Source: Paralithodes platypus
Taxonomy: Eukaryota; Arthropoda; Malacostraca; Decapoda; Lithodidae
Length of the DNA stretch: 64,000 nt
Assembly: GCA_032716605.1 (NCBI GenBank)
Contig: CM064495.1
Location: 39,721,232 to 39,785,231, forward strand
Direction of reading: 5' to 3'
The position numbers and the translations under genes are program-made. Under the pieces are notes generated by a model. That model made no database searches. It had not been told where the DNA came from and saw only the letters and a list, made by a program, of their open reading frames with translations. Positions 55,945-64,000 of the stretch are shown in pieces. Numbering within the stretch: the first letter of the stretch is position 1; each line of letters starts with the position of its first letter.

Positions 55945-56281
55945 TTAAGGGGAGGTTTTTAGTTTGGTCCCTATATATTCTTTAATTTTAAGATTACATC
56001 CCCTTGAGCCCCTTTCAAGATATATGTGTACATTTTTCGGTAGAAAAATGTCCCGGCTGAAAGCCGGTTCCTCTTAAATTACAGGCTCGCTATCGCTCGC
56101 CAGGATAAAATCTACACCTAAATGGCACGAAAGTTATTAAAATTGATGGAAATGGGTTGAAAGTGCTTAAAATCTTCAAAATAATTGGGCGAACGTCTTA
56201 AAATTAGAAAACACAATGGGGCTAAACATGAGGGAGAAAGGAGTCGAGAAAAAAATCCCTCTAGTGGAAACCTCCCCTTAA
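55945..56281 (-). mobile_element. Family A TTAA element, complete copy
   Basis: TTAA at both ends, 337 bp. The hairpin carries the T-A pair variant (on plus CCGGCTGAAAGCCGG). Confidence 0.94.
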
Positions 56282-56317
56282 AGAGAGTGATATCATTTAG
56301 TGTACAGTTGTGAATAT

Positions 56318-56512
56318 TATTTCGAATGCTAGCGTTACAATCTAATTAACATTTCGAATGCTAGCGTTACAATCTAATTAACATTTCGAATGCTAGCGTT
56401 ACAATCTAATTAACATTTCGAATGCTAGCGTTACAATCTAATTAACATTTCGAATGCTAGCGTTACAATCTAATTAACATTTCGAATGCTAGCGTTACAA
56501 TCTAATTAACAT
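56318..56512. repeat. 32-bp tandem repeat
   Basis: Six near-perfect units of ATTTCGAATGCTAGCGTTAC plus AATCTAATTAAC. Confidence 0.96.
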
Positions 56513-56557
56513 TTTGTTTTGGTGCGTATTAGCATTTATTACGTTCAGGAATTTAAT

Positions 56558-56640
56558 GTACGACCTCTTTTGAAGTGTAATTATGAACGACCTCTTTTGA
56601 AGTGTAATTATGAACGACCTCTTTTGAAGTGTAATTTTCG
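56558..56640. repeat. 27-bp tandem repeat
   Basis: Three units of CGACCTCTTTTGAAGTGTAA plus TTATGAA. Confidence 0.95.
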
Positions 56641-56747
56641 CTCATTCCTCTCATAAATCCTGTAACACAAAGGCATATTTAGAACACAAAGTGGTATGTA
56701 TTTTTTGACCAGTTATTTTGATAGCATCTAAAGTTATAAACATGTAT

Positions 56748-57052
56748 TTAAGGAGAGATTTCCACTTGAGGGATTTTTTTCTTTACCCCTTTCTCCCTTA
56801 TGTTTAGCCCCATTGCTTTTGAAGTTTTAAGACGTTCGCCCCATTAGTTTGGCGATTTTAAGAAGTTTCACCCCATTTATGTCACTTTTAAGACCTTTCG
56901 TCCCATATAGGTGTCAATTTTTTCCTGGCGAGCGATAGCGAGCCTGTAATTTAAGAGGAACCGACCTTCGGATTTATCTTGAAAGGGGGTCAAGGGGGTG
57001 TAATTTCAAGTTTGATGGAAGTCTAGGAAACCCACTAAAAACCTCCCCTTAA
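56748..57052 (+). mobile_element. Family A TTAA element with hairpin deletion
   Basis: TTAA at both ends, 305 bp. A deletion of about 30 bp removes half of the GC hairpin and the whole ACATTTTTC hairpin (ACCTTCGG joins ATTTATCTTG). Confidence 0.93.
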
Positions 57053-57153
57053 TGGCTTGGGCGTATACGAGTGCTAGATTATATCGTGTATATGTTTATG
57101 TCTCGTAATTATTGATTCGTATATTATAGATTATACATCAACTGAGACTACTA

Positions 57154-57215
<62 letters not shown>

Positions 57216-57228
57216 GCTCTCTCTCTCC
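57154..57228. repeat. (CA)n then short (CT)n
   Basis: CA run to 57212, then CTCGCTCTCTCTCTC. Confidence 0.96.
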
Positions 57229-58020
57229 AGCACACCAACCCGTTTACTTAGTATGCATTGAAGTAATTAACTCTTTTATGAGTTAAATTATTTCTACGTG
57301 TTTCTCATGGTTCTCATTAAGGGATGGGGCGTTCTCATAATTTACCTCTCTCTCTCTCTCTCTCATTCATCAGAGAGCCTTCATCTTTGCTATCCTTTCC
57401 TTCCACTTTCTCTTAGGGTTGCTATCTCTATTAGGATTAAGTCCTGGTCACCTCGCAGGGATCGTAAGATCTGTGTGGCCAGTGTATCTATGTAAATCTA
57501 TGTAAATCTCTCTCTCTATTTTATATATATTACGGTTTCCGTATATGATATTTATTTTACCATATCGCTGGTATATACAGTTCATAATATTGGTTTTGGA
57601 TATTGCAATATTGTGTGAAATATGTATTTTACTTCTTTTAAATTCAGTTTTACAAACAATAGACTCCTCTTTATTAAAAAGTGTTATATTTACTACTATA
57701 GTTCAAGGTTCACACTCTTCAATTGATATTATCTTTTTGTGTTTTCTTTACTAGGCTCTACGTCAGAGATTAAATGTCTGGAAAATCAGTTATCTCGGAA
57801 TTTAGCTAACGAATGTGTTTGGCGCTAGTGCTGTTGTAGATACGACTCCTGAAGGGGGTACCCCCTGGAGGTGGTGTTGATATGTGTGAGTGTAGTTGAT
57901 ATCGGTCCATACGTGAGAGCAAAAAATAATGTCGTAATCTTTGTATTTCGCGCAGATGAGATTCTGTGTTCCAGTCGTGATAGGTGGCTTGGAAAGAGCT
58001 ACTAATTCTGATTGAGCCCA
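57229..58020. other. Unique DNA with short CT run
   Basis: CT run at 57347-57364. No gene is supported; frames of 65-71 codons show no motif. Confidence 0.4.
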
Positions 58021-58356
58021 TTAAAGGGAGATTTCCACTTGAGGGACTTTTTTCTTGACCCCTTTCTCCCTCATGTCTAGCCCCATTGTTTTTGGGATTT
58101 TAAGACTTTTTCCCCATTAGTTTGGTGACTTTTAAGAATTTCCGCCCCATTCTGTCAATTTTAAGACCTTTCGTGCCATTTAGGTGTCGATTATATCCTG
58201 GCGAGCGAAAGCGAGCCTGTAATGTAAGAGTAATCGGCCTCCGGCCGAGAAATTTTTCTACCGAAAAATGTACAAATTTATCTTGAAAGGGGGTCAAGGG
58301 GGTGAAATATTAAGATTGCTGGAGGAGTAGGAAACAAACTAGAAACCTGCCCTCAA
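58021..58356 (+). mobile_element. Family A TTAA element, complete copy
   Basis: TTAA at the left, TCAA at the right, 336 bp. The hairpin TCGGCCTCCGGCCGA (58234-58248) shows a paired change at its outer position and a changed loop. Confidence 0.93.
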
Positions 58357-58539
58357 TAAGTTTACATTTTATCAATGGCATCATGCAAAATCAACAAGTT
58401 GAAACAGTAAGGATGTTAATGACATATATATATGGGTTCGGCCAAGATCTGTGGATTGTCAACCATGGACCTCATCCAGCCATCAAACAAACGAATCTGA
58501 CCGAATATATATTCTATTTTTATTATGTTCACTTCAACA

Positions 58540-58650
58540 CCAAATGCGTTAATGAAAGCAAGCATGTGATCAGCCGGGATTCGAACCTGGGTTACCACAT
58601 ACAGATTTTCAATACTCTAACCATTACACCATCAAGACCGTTATACCGGA
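58540..58650 (-). mobile_element. tRNA-like sequence, probably a SINE remnant
   Basis: On the minus strand, TGGTGTAATGGTTAGAG fits box A and D-loop sequence, and GGTTCGAATCCC is a perfect box B with T-loop. The T-stem has one mismatch. The acceptor stem and anticodon stem do not pair well, so a working tRNA is unlikely. Possible SINE body sequence extends toward 58400 on the minus strand. Confidence 0.6.
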
Positions 58651-58799
58651 CATACGCTTGCTGTGAAGGCTCCTATTCTCATATGGCTGGTATGAAGGAC
58701 GGGCCATAGCGGACACACCAACATTCTAATCAGGGCCCATTACTGTCAATTAAAAGCCAGTACATTTATCCTTAACACTGGTCTGGCAGCTTATGAGGT

Positions 58800-58946
58800 C
58801 AACATATTAAATATTTCGGTTGCGTACATTCAGCTAGCAGCAGTCTAGTTACCGATTCCAGTTCAAAATAGTCCAGAAATGTTGCCAGAAAAATGTTGAT
58901 CATCGAATGTTGACTAAAAAAAATCTCGTGTGATACCGGCTTTACT
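58800..58946. mobile_element. Family D right-end fragment
   Basis: CTCGTGTGATACCGGCTTTA at 58926-58945 matches the family D right end, and GTTACCGATTCCAG upstream resembles its body. The left end is not found. Confidence 0.5.
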
Positions 58947-59099
58947 GTTACTACCTGTTAATCTTGTTTAACGTCCTTGATCAAATGTAGATTTTTTAAT
59001 TAATCCAACCAGTATTTGAGCCACATTTCAAGCTACTTGTAACATTAGGTGACTCAAACACAAGATCATCATATGTGAGCTCGTCTATTGCACGACTGC

Positions 59100-59262
59100 A
59101 ATACTGTCTGCCAGATGTTGAATAGGGTGGTTAAGTGGAGGAACATGTTTGTATATCTCACTCGAAATGAATACATCTAGATTATATATGGCTGATACCA
59201 ATTATGGATCAAAATATACTTGGTGCCCAGACGTAACTTATTAGGCCGACTGTACCTCCGCC
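59100..59262. repeat. Dispersed repeat R2, copy 2
   Basis: Homologous to 18328-18495 and likewise downstream of a family D right end. Confidence 0.7.
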
Positions 59263-59817
59263 TGACTCGATTCCCAAGCTCATAAAAAGGAATACAGATC
59301 TTTCCCCGCACCTTGATTAGTTTCCCCCGGGCTCCTCCTCAACCTGTTCCGTTTTTTATGGGTTTATTGCCTAGCCCGTAAGCCGATACGGTGGTGGAAA
59401 GAATTGATTAACTTTCTTGAAGTGGATATGGCGAGTATATTAATTTCTTTGGAGAGGTTTGCGGCTTCCTCCTTAAAAAGTGTATATAGTGTATAATTAT
59501 ATACATACAGCAGTTATATTGATGCTAGTGGTATTACTGCAGAAACTTATGTGAGCAATAACATGAGTCATATATTACTAATAATAACAATACAGTAATA
59601 ACAACTATCGAGTCTTCATACAATTCACTAAATATAATATATATATATTTATTATTTGAAGGAAATTATAGTAATTTTTTTGATAAATATGTAACTTAAT
59701 AAATGTTACGTATTATTATTATGTATGATGGTAATGTAAATGACCCCAACACCCCTTGACTTTTGGTTTTTGTCACTCTTTGGCTTTGGGTACCGGTACG
59801 TGTCTCCTCCATCCACA
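59263..59817. other. Unique AT-rich DNA
   Basis: Contains short (TA) and (TTA) patches. No gene is supported. Confidence 0.4.
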
Positions 59818-60537
59818 ACCTTGTACCACTCTCCCTACCGCCCGACAACCTTGTACCACTCTCCCTACCGCCCGACAACCTTGTACCACTCTCCCTACCG
59901 CCCGACAACCTTGTACCACTCTCCCTACCGCCCGACAACCTTGTACCACTCTCCCTACCGCCCGACAACCTTGTACCACTCTCCCTACCGCCCGACAACC
60001 TTGTACCACTCTCCCTACCGCCCGACAACCTTGTACCACTCTCCCTACCGCCTGACAACCTTGTACCACTCTCCCTACCGCCCGACAACCTTGTACCACT
60101 CTCCCTAGCGCTCGACAACCTTGTACCACTCTCCTTACCGCCCGACAACCTTCTACCACTCTCCCTACCGCCTGACAACCTTGTACCACTCTCCCTACCG
60201 CCCGACAACCTTGTACCACTCTCCCTACCGCCCGACAACCTTGTACCACTCTCCCTACCGCCTGACAACCTTGTACCACTCTCCCTACCGCCCGACAACC
60301 TTGTACCACTCCCTACCGCCCGACAACCTTGTACCACTCTCCCTACCGCCCGACAACCTTGTACCACTCTCCCTACCGCCTGACAACCTTGTACCACTCT
60401 CCCTACCGCCTGACAACCTTGTACCACTCTCCCTACCGCCCGACAACCTTGTACCACTCTCCCTACCGCCTGACAACCTTGTACCACTCTCCCTACCGCC
60501 TGACAACCTTGTACCACTCTTCCTACCGCCCGACAAA
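59818..60537. repeat. 30-bp minisatellite
   Basis: About 24 units of CCTTGTACCACTCTCCCTAC plus CGCCCGACAA. One unit lacks 2 bp near 60310. Variation is mainly CGCCC against CGCCT. Because the unit is 3n and lacks stops, five or six frames on both strands stay open for 100-270 codons. None is a credible gene. Confidence 0.97.
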
Positions 60538-60565
60538 ATGGGAGGAAGGAAAAACGGTCCGGGAT

Positions 60566-60960
60566 TATGAGGGGTCACCGGCTTTTTTGTTTATCTTTCT
60601 CTCCTTTTTTTCTCTTTCTTTGGCTTGTATCCATACGGCCCCATTCAGCCAAATGTGTTAAGACGTTTATCCCCATCCAGGTGTCGATTTCTTCCTGGCG
60701 AGTGATAGCGAGCCAGCATTGTATGGAGAAATCCGGCTTCGCCGGAGAAATTTTTCTATCGAAATATGTACAAATTTAGCTTGCTGTCAAAACAAAAATA
60801 TATATATGCTGGCTCGCTACCGCTCGCCAGGAAAATATTGACACCTGGATGGGAGTAAAGGTCTTAAAACAGCAGGCTGAATGGGGCCGAATGGTTACAA
60901 GCCAAAGAGAGAGGGAGAGAAAGAGAAAAAAACAACGCGAGGTGGGCCCCCTTAAATGCA
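60566..60960. mobile_element. Foldback element related to family A
   Basis: Two arms of about 165 bp (60590-60755 and 60805-60950) are imperfect reverse complements. Both include CTTTGGCTTGTA, GGCCCCATTCAGCC, CCCATCCAGGTGTC and TCCTGGCGAG with GCGAGCCAGC. These are diverged versions of family A internal blocks. Only the left arm has the GC hairpin, here TCCGGCTTCGCCGGA (60732-60746). Non-coding. Confidence 0.85.
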
Positions 60961-61077
60961 GCCGGGAATGGTTTACATTATTTACAGGGGGTAATCACTG
61001 CTAATAGAGGCAGTGGTGGAAGCCTCATTGACTACCAGGTTTATTTGGCCGGGGGCTAGGTCATTTGGGTTGAGTGG

Positions 61078-61560
61078 TTGTGGTGGTGGGTTGGGAAGTG
61101 TAGCTGGGTCATTTGGGTTGCTGGTGGTGGGTTGCAGGGGGGATTGGTGGGTGATTTGGGTTGCTGGTGGTGGTGGTGGGGAGGGGTGGGTCATTGGGGT
61201 TGGTGGTGGTGGGTTGGAGTAGGGAGGGGTAGGTCATTGGGGTTGTTGGTGGGTTGCAGTAGGGAGGAGTAGGTCATTGGGGTTGTTGGTGGGTTGGAGT
61301 GGGGAGGGGTAGGTCATTGGGGTTGTTGGTGGGTTGCAGTAGGGAGGGGTAGGTCATTGGGGTTGTTGGTGGTGGAGGGTTGGGTCATTTGGGTTGTTGG
61401 TGGTGGAGGGTTGGAGTGGGGAGGTGTAGGTAATTTTTGTTGCTGGTGGTGGTGTGTTGGAGTGGGGAAGGGTGGTTCATTTGTGTTGCTGGTGTTTGTG
61501 GTGGTGGTGGTGGGTTGGAGTGGGGATGGGTGGGTCATTTGTGTTGGGTGGTGGTGGAGA
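61078..61560. repeat. G-rich tandem repeat (GGTGGG/GGTCATTGGGG)
   Basis: About 12 diverged 35-45-bp units of GGGAGGGGTAGGTCATTGGG plus GTTGTTGGTGGGTTG. The strand is almost free of C. Open frames here are repeat translation. Confidence 0.93.
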
Positions 61561-62068
61561 GGGAAGAAAGGAGTAGATAATAAAATAGGGAAGAAGGGAC
61601 TGGGAATTAAGAGAGAGAGAGAGTGAGAGAGATTCATGTTTCTGAAGTCAATTATTATTGTTTGGGTGTAAGGAAAACACTTTTATAATCCATTTTTTTA
61701 TGAGAATTGTTCGAACATGTGGTAAGAGAGAGAAAGCTTAGCATATTATAGTTTAAAGTTATTTTGAAAGTTGTGTTGTGCATCGAATATATTATTTGTG
61801 CGGATGGGTTTGTAAAGGTGGTTGTGGCGTAGTAGTTAAAAGGTGTAGAATATAATGCAATGTCTATGTTTTTTTGTTTTGATCGTATTCTGAAAATTAT
61901 TGTGTTCTGGTCGTGTAATATTAAAGACGGTATGAACACTTGCGAATTGCTGTGTGTGTGTGTGTGTTCGCGTGTGTGTGTGTGTTCGCGTGTGTGTGTG
62001 TGTAAGTGTTATTATTTTTTAAATAAGGCAGCGACTTGGTAAATGATCTCATTAGGTATTAAGCGACA
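61561..62068. other. Unique AT-rich DNA with (TG)n
   Basis: TGTGTGTTCGCG repeats at 61950-62003. Nothing else is supported. Confidence 0.45.
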
Positions 62069-62332
62069 TTAATCTTCCTTGGTTATAATACCATCATTCA
62101 GTTTTCTTTCGCACACCAGACTAGAGAGACGTTCGTGGTAGTACAGAGGGTTTAGCGGAAACATTCTTTGTCCGCACTTTGGACCCTTTTGTTCTGTTGT
62201 TGTCTTGTGTACGTTATTAAAGAGCTCAGGCACACCATCACTCCTTTCTCTACTATCTTTGCAGTAGAGAGTAGATAGTACTTTACGCACTCTGTAGGAG
62301 TGTAATGCACTACACAATTTATCTCTTTCCAC
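62069..62332 (-). other. Unassigned 87-codon open frame
   Basis: Balanced composition, rich in Lys, Arg, Glu and Cys, not a repeat translation. I recognise no family. It lies directly before a RetA-like fragment, so it may be an exon, part of another transposon, or chance. Confidence 0.25.
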
Positions 62333-62357
62333 TTCGTGTATTTACAGTAGTTTTACA

Positions 62358-62608
62358 AAGCACAGGCTAAGAGGGGTCCAAATCCAAGTGTTTAAAATTT
62401 GTAAAGGGATTTGACAACATGGATGTCAGCAAATACATCACAATTGATCATTCAAATTACACTAGTGGAAATGGTTGTAAGATAATTGGGAAACCTTTAA
62501 ACTCACACGAGGCAAAGCATTTCTTTTTCAATCGAGTATAACACATATGGAATGGACAGCCTAGTATTGTTATTGAGTGTAGTACTGTTGAAACTTTCAA
62601 AATGTGAC
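62358..62608 (+). pseudogene. RetA-like reverse transcriptase C-terminal fragment
   Basis: QVFKICKGFDNMD, then SNYTSGNGCKIIGKPLNSHE and a degenerate WNGQP block match the end of the RetA protein (about 655-900 and 9145-9400). An in-frame TAA replaces a codon near 62540, and the end after TFK is lost. It is an older relative, clearly diverged from RetA. Confidence 0.85.
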
Positions 62609-62614
62609 TATCTT

Positions 62615-62770
62615 CTGTTCCATTTCATCTGACGGTAAATTGAATCCCTTGCAGCTAATTGTCGACACTTAATGGAAGAATATAAATCACTATGTCTCTG
62701 GATCATATTAAGACCAAGTTTATATAATTAGCACCATATTGCACGACAAAATCTTTAGAATAAAAGGAGC
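62615..62770. repeat. Dispersed repeat R1, copy 2
   Basis: Homologous to 54903-55050 (GACGGTAAATTGAATCCCTT, AATGGAAGAATATAAATCAC). Confidence 0.75.
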
Positions 62771-63134
62771 CATGACACAGAGACATCACAAGTAAAATAA
62801 ACCCCGTACCAGGTATTTGTGTGGGCTACTGTACAACCAGCAAGGGGCTTTTGTGGTATTGCAAAGGGTTAGTTAGGTAAAAAAAAAAAACACCTTTGTC
62901 CTCATTTTTTGCCCTCTTGGTTTTTGTTTCATTCTTCTGTTCTGCCATTTTCTTTTCAGTCTTTATGCGTTCTTCGGTGTTGGCCTATTTCCTCTTTATT
63001 TGTCCTACTTGTTGGTACGAGAACTTCACTGTTGTTTCTTTGTCTGCTTCTTTAGCTTCCTTTGTCCTAAGTATTGTTTGTGGTAGTTTGTTCTACACTT
63101 GTAGGGTTTGCTTAGCTCTTATGAGTTCTCTTGT

Positions 63135-63136
<2 letters not shown>
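62771..63136. other. T-rich unique DNA
   Basis: The plus-strand frame 62896-63138 encodes a Phe/Ser/Leu-rich hydrophobic run with no motif. It is probably compositional. Confidence 0.4.
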
Positions 63137-63211
<75 letters not shown>

Positions 63212-63226
63212 CGAGAGAGAGAGATT
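63137..63226. repeat. (GA)n microsatellite
   Basis: GA run of about 42 units with GCGAGAGCGA near the end. Confidence 0.97.
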
Positions 63227-63345
63227 ATATATGAGTGTACTGTATATGTGTGTTTCCCATGTCAATAATGTACCAATCGTTTTCTTTTGTCTTATTTGAT
63301 TCCACTATTCTATTCTTACGATTTGTTTGTGTTTCCTGGTCTGGC

Positions 63346-63680
63346 TTAAGGGGAGATTTCCACTGGAGGGATTTTTTTTCTGGACCCCTTTCTCTCTCAG
63401 GTTTAGCCTCATTGCTTTTGATATTTTAAGACGTCCGCCCCATTAGTTTGGCGATTTTAAGAACTTTCGCCCCATTTCTGTCGATTTTAAGATATTTCGT
63501 GCCATTTAGGTGTCTATTTTTTCCTGGCAAGCGATAGCGAGCCTGTAGTTTAAGAGGAACCGGCCTTCGGCCGGGACATTTTCTACCGAAAAATGTACAA
63601 ATGTATCTTGAAAGCGGGTCTAGGGGTGTAATTTTAAGTTTGATTGATATCTAGGGAACAAACTAAAAACCTCCCCTTAA
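63346..63680 (+). mobile_element. Family A TTAA element, complete reference-quality copy
   Basis: TTAA at both ends, 335 bp. The terminal inverted repeat TTAAGGGGAG(A/G)TTT is followed by a block of internal repeats with TTTTAAG at 63424, 63455 and 63485 (spacing 31 and 30 bp) and a fourth at about 63515. Then come CCTGGCAAGCGATAGCGAGCC, the hairpin CCGGCCTTCGGCCGG (63560-63574) and the CATTTTC/GAAAAATG hairpin. The element has no coding capacity. TTAA-flanked ends are known for piggyBac and Kolobok elements; assignment to either is inference. Confidence 0.95.
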
Positions 63681-63726
63681 CGACGAATCACTCGGCCCAT
63701 GATTGATATCCAGGGTTCCCGGACAT

Positions 63727-63890
63727 CTCAACCAGTAGACCATTTCAACCAGTAGCTCGCAACCAGTGCCAAATCAACCAAGACCAACCAAACCAGTGCC
63801 AAAATATAGTACTAATCTAACCTAACCTAACGGTATTGGTTGATTTGGTACTGGTTGAGAGCTACTGGTTGAAATGGTCTACTGGTTGAG
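63727..63890. repeat. Inverted repeat with 59-bp arms
   Basis: The arms 63727-63785 and 63832-63890 pair with about four mismatches around a 46-base loop. Each arm is itself made of repeated CAACCAGTAG words. The loop contains CTAACCTAACCTAAC. Confidence 0.92.
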
Positions 63891-63894
63891 TTTA

Positions 63895-63960
63895 ATTGGT
63901 AGACGTCCTTCCTAAACTGAATAAAATCGTCTAATATTCACCAGACTATAATGAAAAGGA
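63895..63960. mobile_element. Family E core fragment
   Basis: CCTTCCTAAACTGAATAAAA followed by TCGTCTAATATTCACCAGAC matches the right half of family E; the ends are absent. Confidence 0.6.
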
Positions 63961-64000
63961 TGAACTGTGTGAATAATTTACAGTAGCCCCCGTGTACCAA

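Noticed and set aside
56318..56640. CRISPR-like regular direct repeats (also 50108 and 30627)
   Set aside because: The units are head to tail with no unique spacers and the DNA is eukaryotic; these are tandem repeats.
58540..58650. Functional tRNA gene on the minus strand
   Set aside because: Box A and box B are good, but the acceptor and anticodon stems do not pair; more likely a SINE remnant.
59696..60570. Long overlapping frames of 10-residue repeats on both strands
   Set aside because: A 30-bp tandem repeat without stops keeps most frames open; no start context, composition or domain supports a gene.
63807..63831. Interstitial telomere repeat (CCTAA)n
   Set aside because: Only about three units, too short to claim telomere origin; noted within the inverted repeat finding.

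Overview
This is eukaryotic, non-coding, repeat-saturated DNA, most likely from an arthropod and plausibly a decapod crustacean. The grounds are long uninterrupted (GA)n, (CA)n and (TA)n tracts every 1-3 kb, decayed CR1/L2-type non-LTR retrotransposons, a tRNA-derived SINE, many short inverted-repeat (MITE-like) elements, and no bacterial gene organisation. I find no convincing host protein-coding gene. Almost every long open frame is either retrotransposon coding sequence or a tandem repeat whose unit is a multiple of 3.

Layout. 0-5 kb: a 5'-truncated copy of retrotransposon RetA, microsatellites, a three-copy 130-bp tandem repeat, two old copies of the dominant TTAA element (family A), a 29-bp array carrying TATCGATA and an 18-bp minisatellite growing out of a family A copy. 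5-11 kb: pyrimidine tracts and the longest RetA copy (about 3 kb, endonuclease plus reverse transcriptase), sitting inside a (CT)n microsatellite. 11-22 kb: microsatellites, a 36-bp minisatellite, a decayed second type of reverse transcriptase, a tRNA-Val-like SINE, and families A, D and E. 22-29 kb: a RetB 3' end riddled with extra bases and a 36-bp array with random indels; I suspect unpolished consensus here. 29-43 kb: more A, C, D and E elements, a third RetA-type remnant on the minus strand, a 112-bp purine minisatellite and a 21-bp minisatellite. 43.5-46.5 kb: an almost full-length but broken RetB on the minus strand with a poly(A) tail. 46-58 kb: the densest family A cluster (11 copies or fragments), plus 20-, 23-, 27-, 32- and 85-bp tandem repeats. 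58-64 kb: a second tRNA-like remnant, a 30-bp minisatellite, a foldback relative of family A, a G-rich array, a RetA-like fragment, a last complete family A copy and a 59-bp-arm inverted repeat.

The most interesting content is family A. About 24 copies or fragments fill roughly 7 kb. Intact copies are 315-340 bp, bounded by TTAA, carry four imperfect 30-32-bp internal repeats and then consecutive hairpins, one of which shows paired (compensatory) changes between copies. TTAA elements of different families sit end to end sharing a single TTAA, and one A pair forms a spacer-free inverted repeat. Retroelement 5' junctions repeatedly abut microsatellites. Family letters (A, C, D, E), RetA and RetB are labels made for this window; superfamily assignments are inference.
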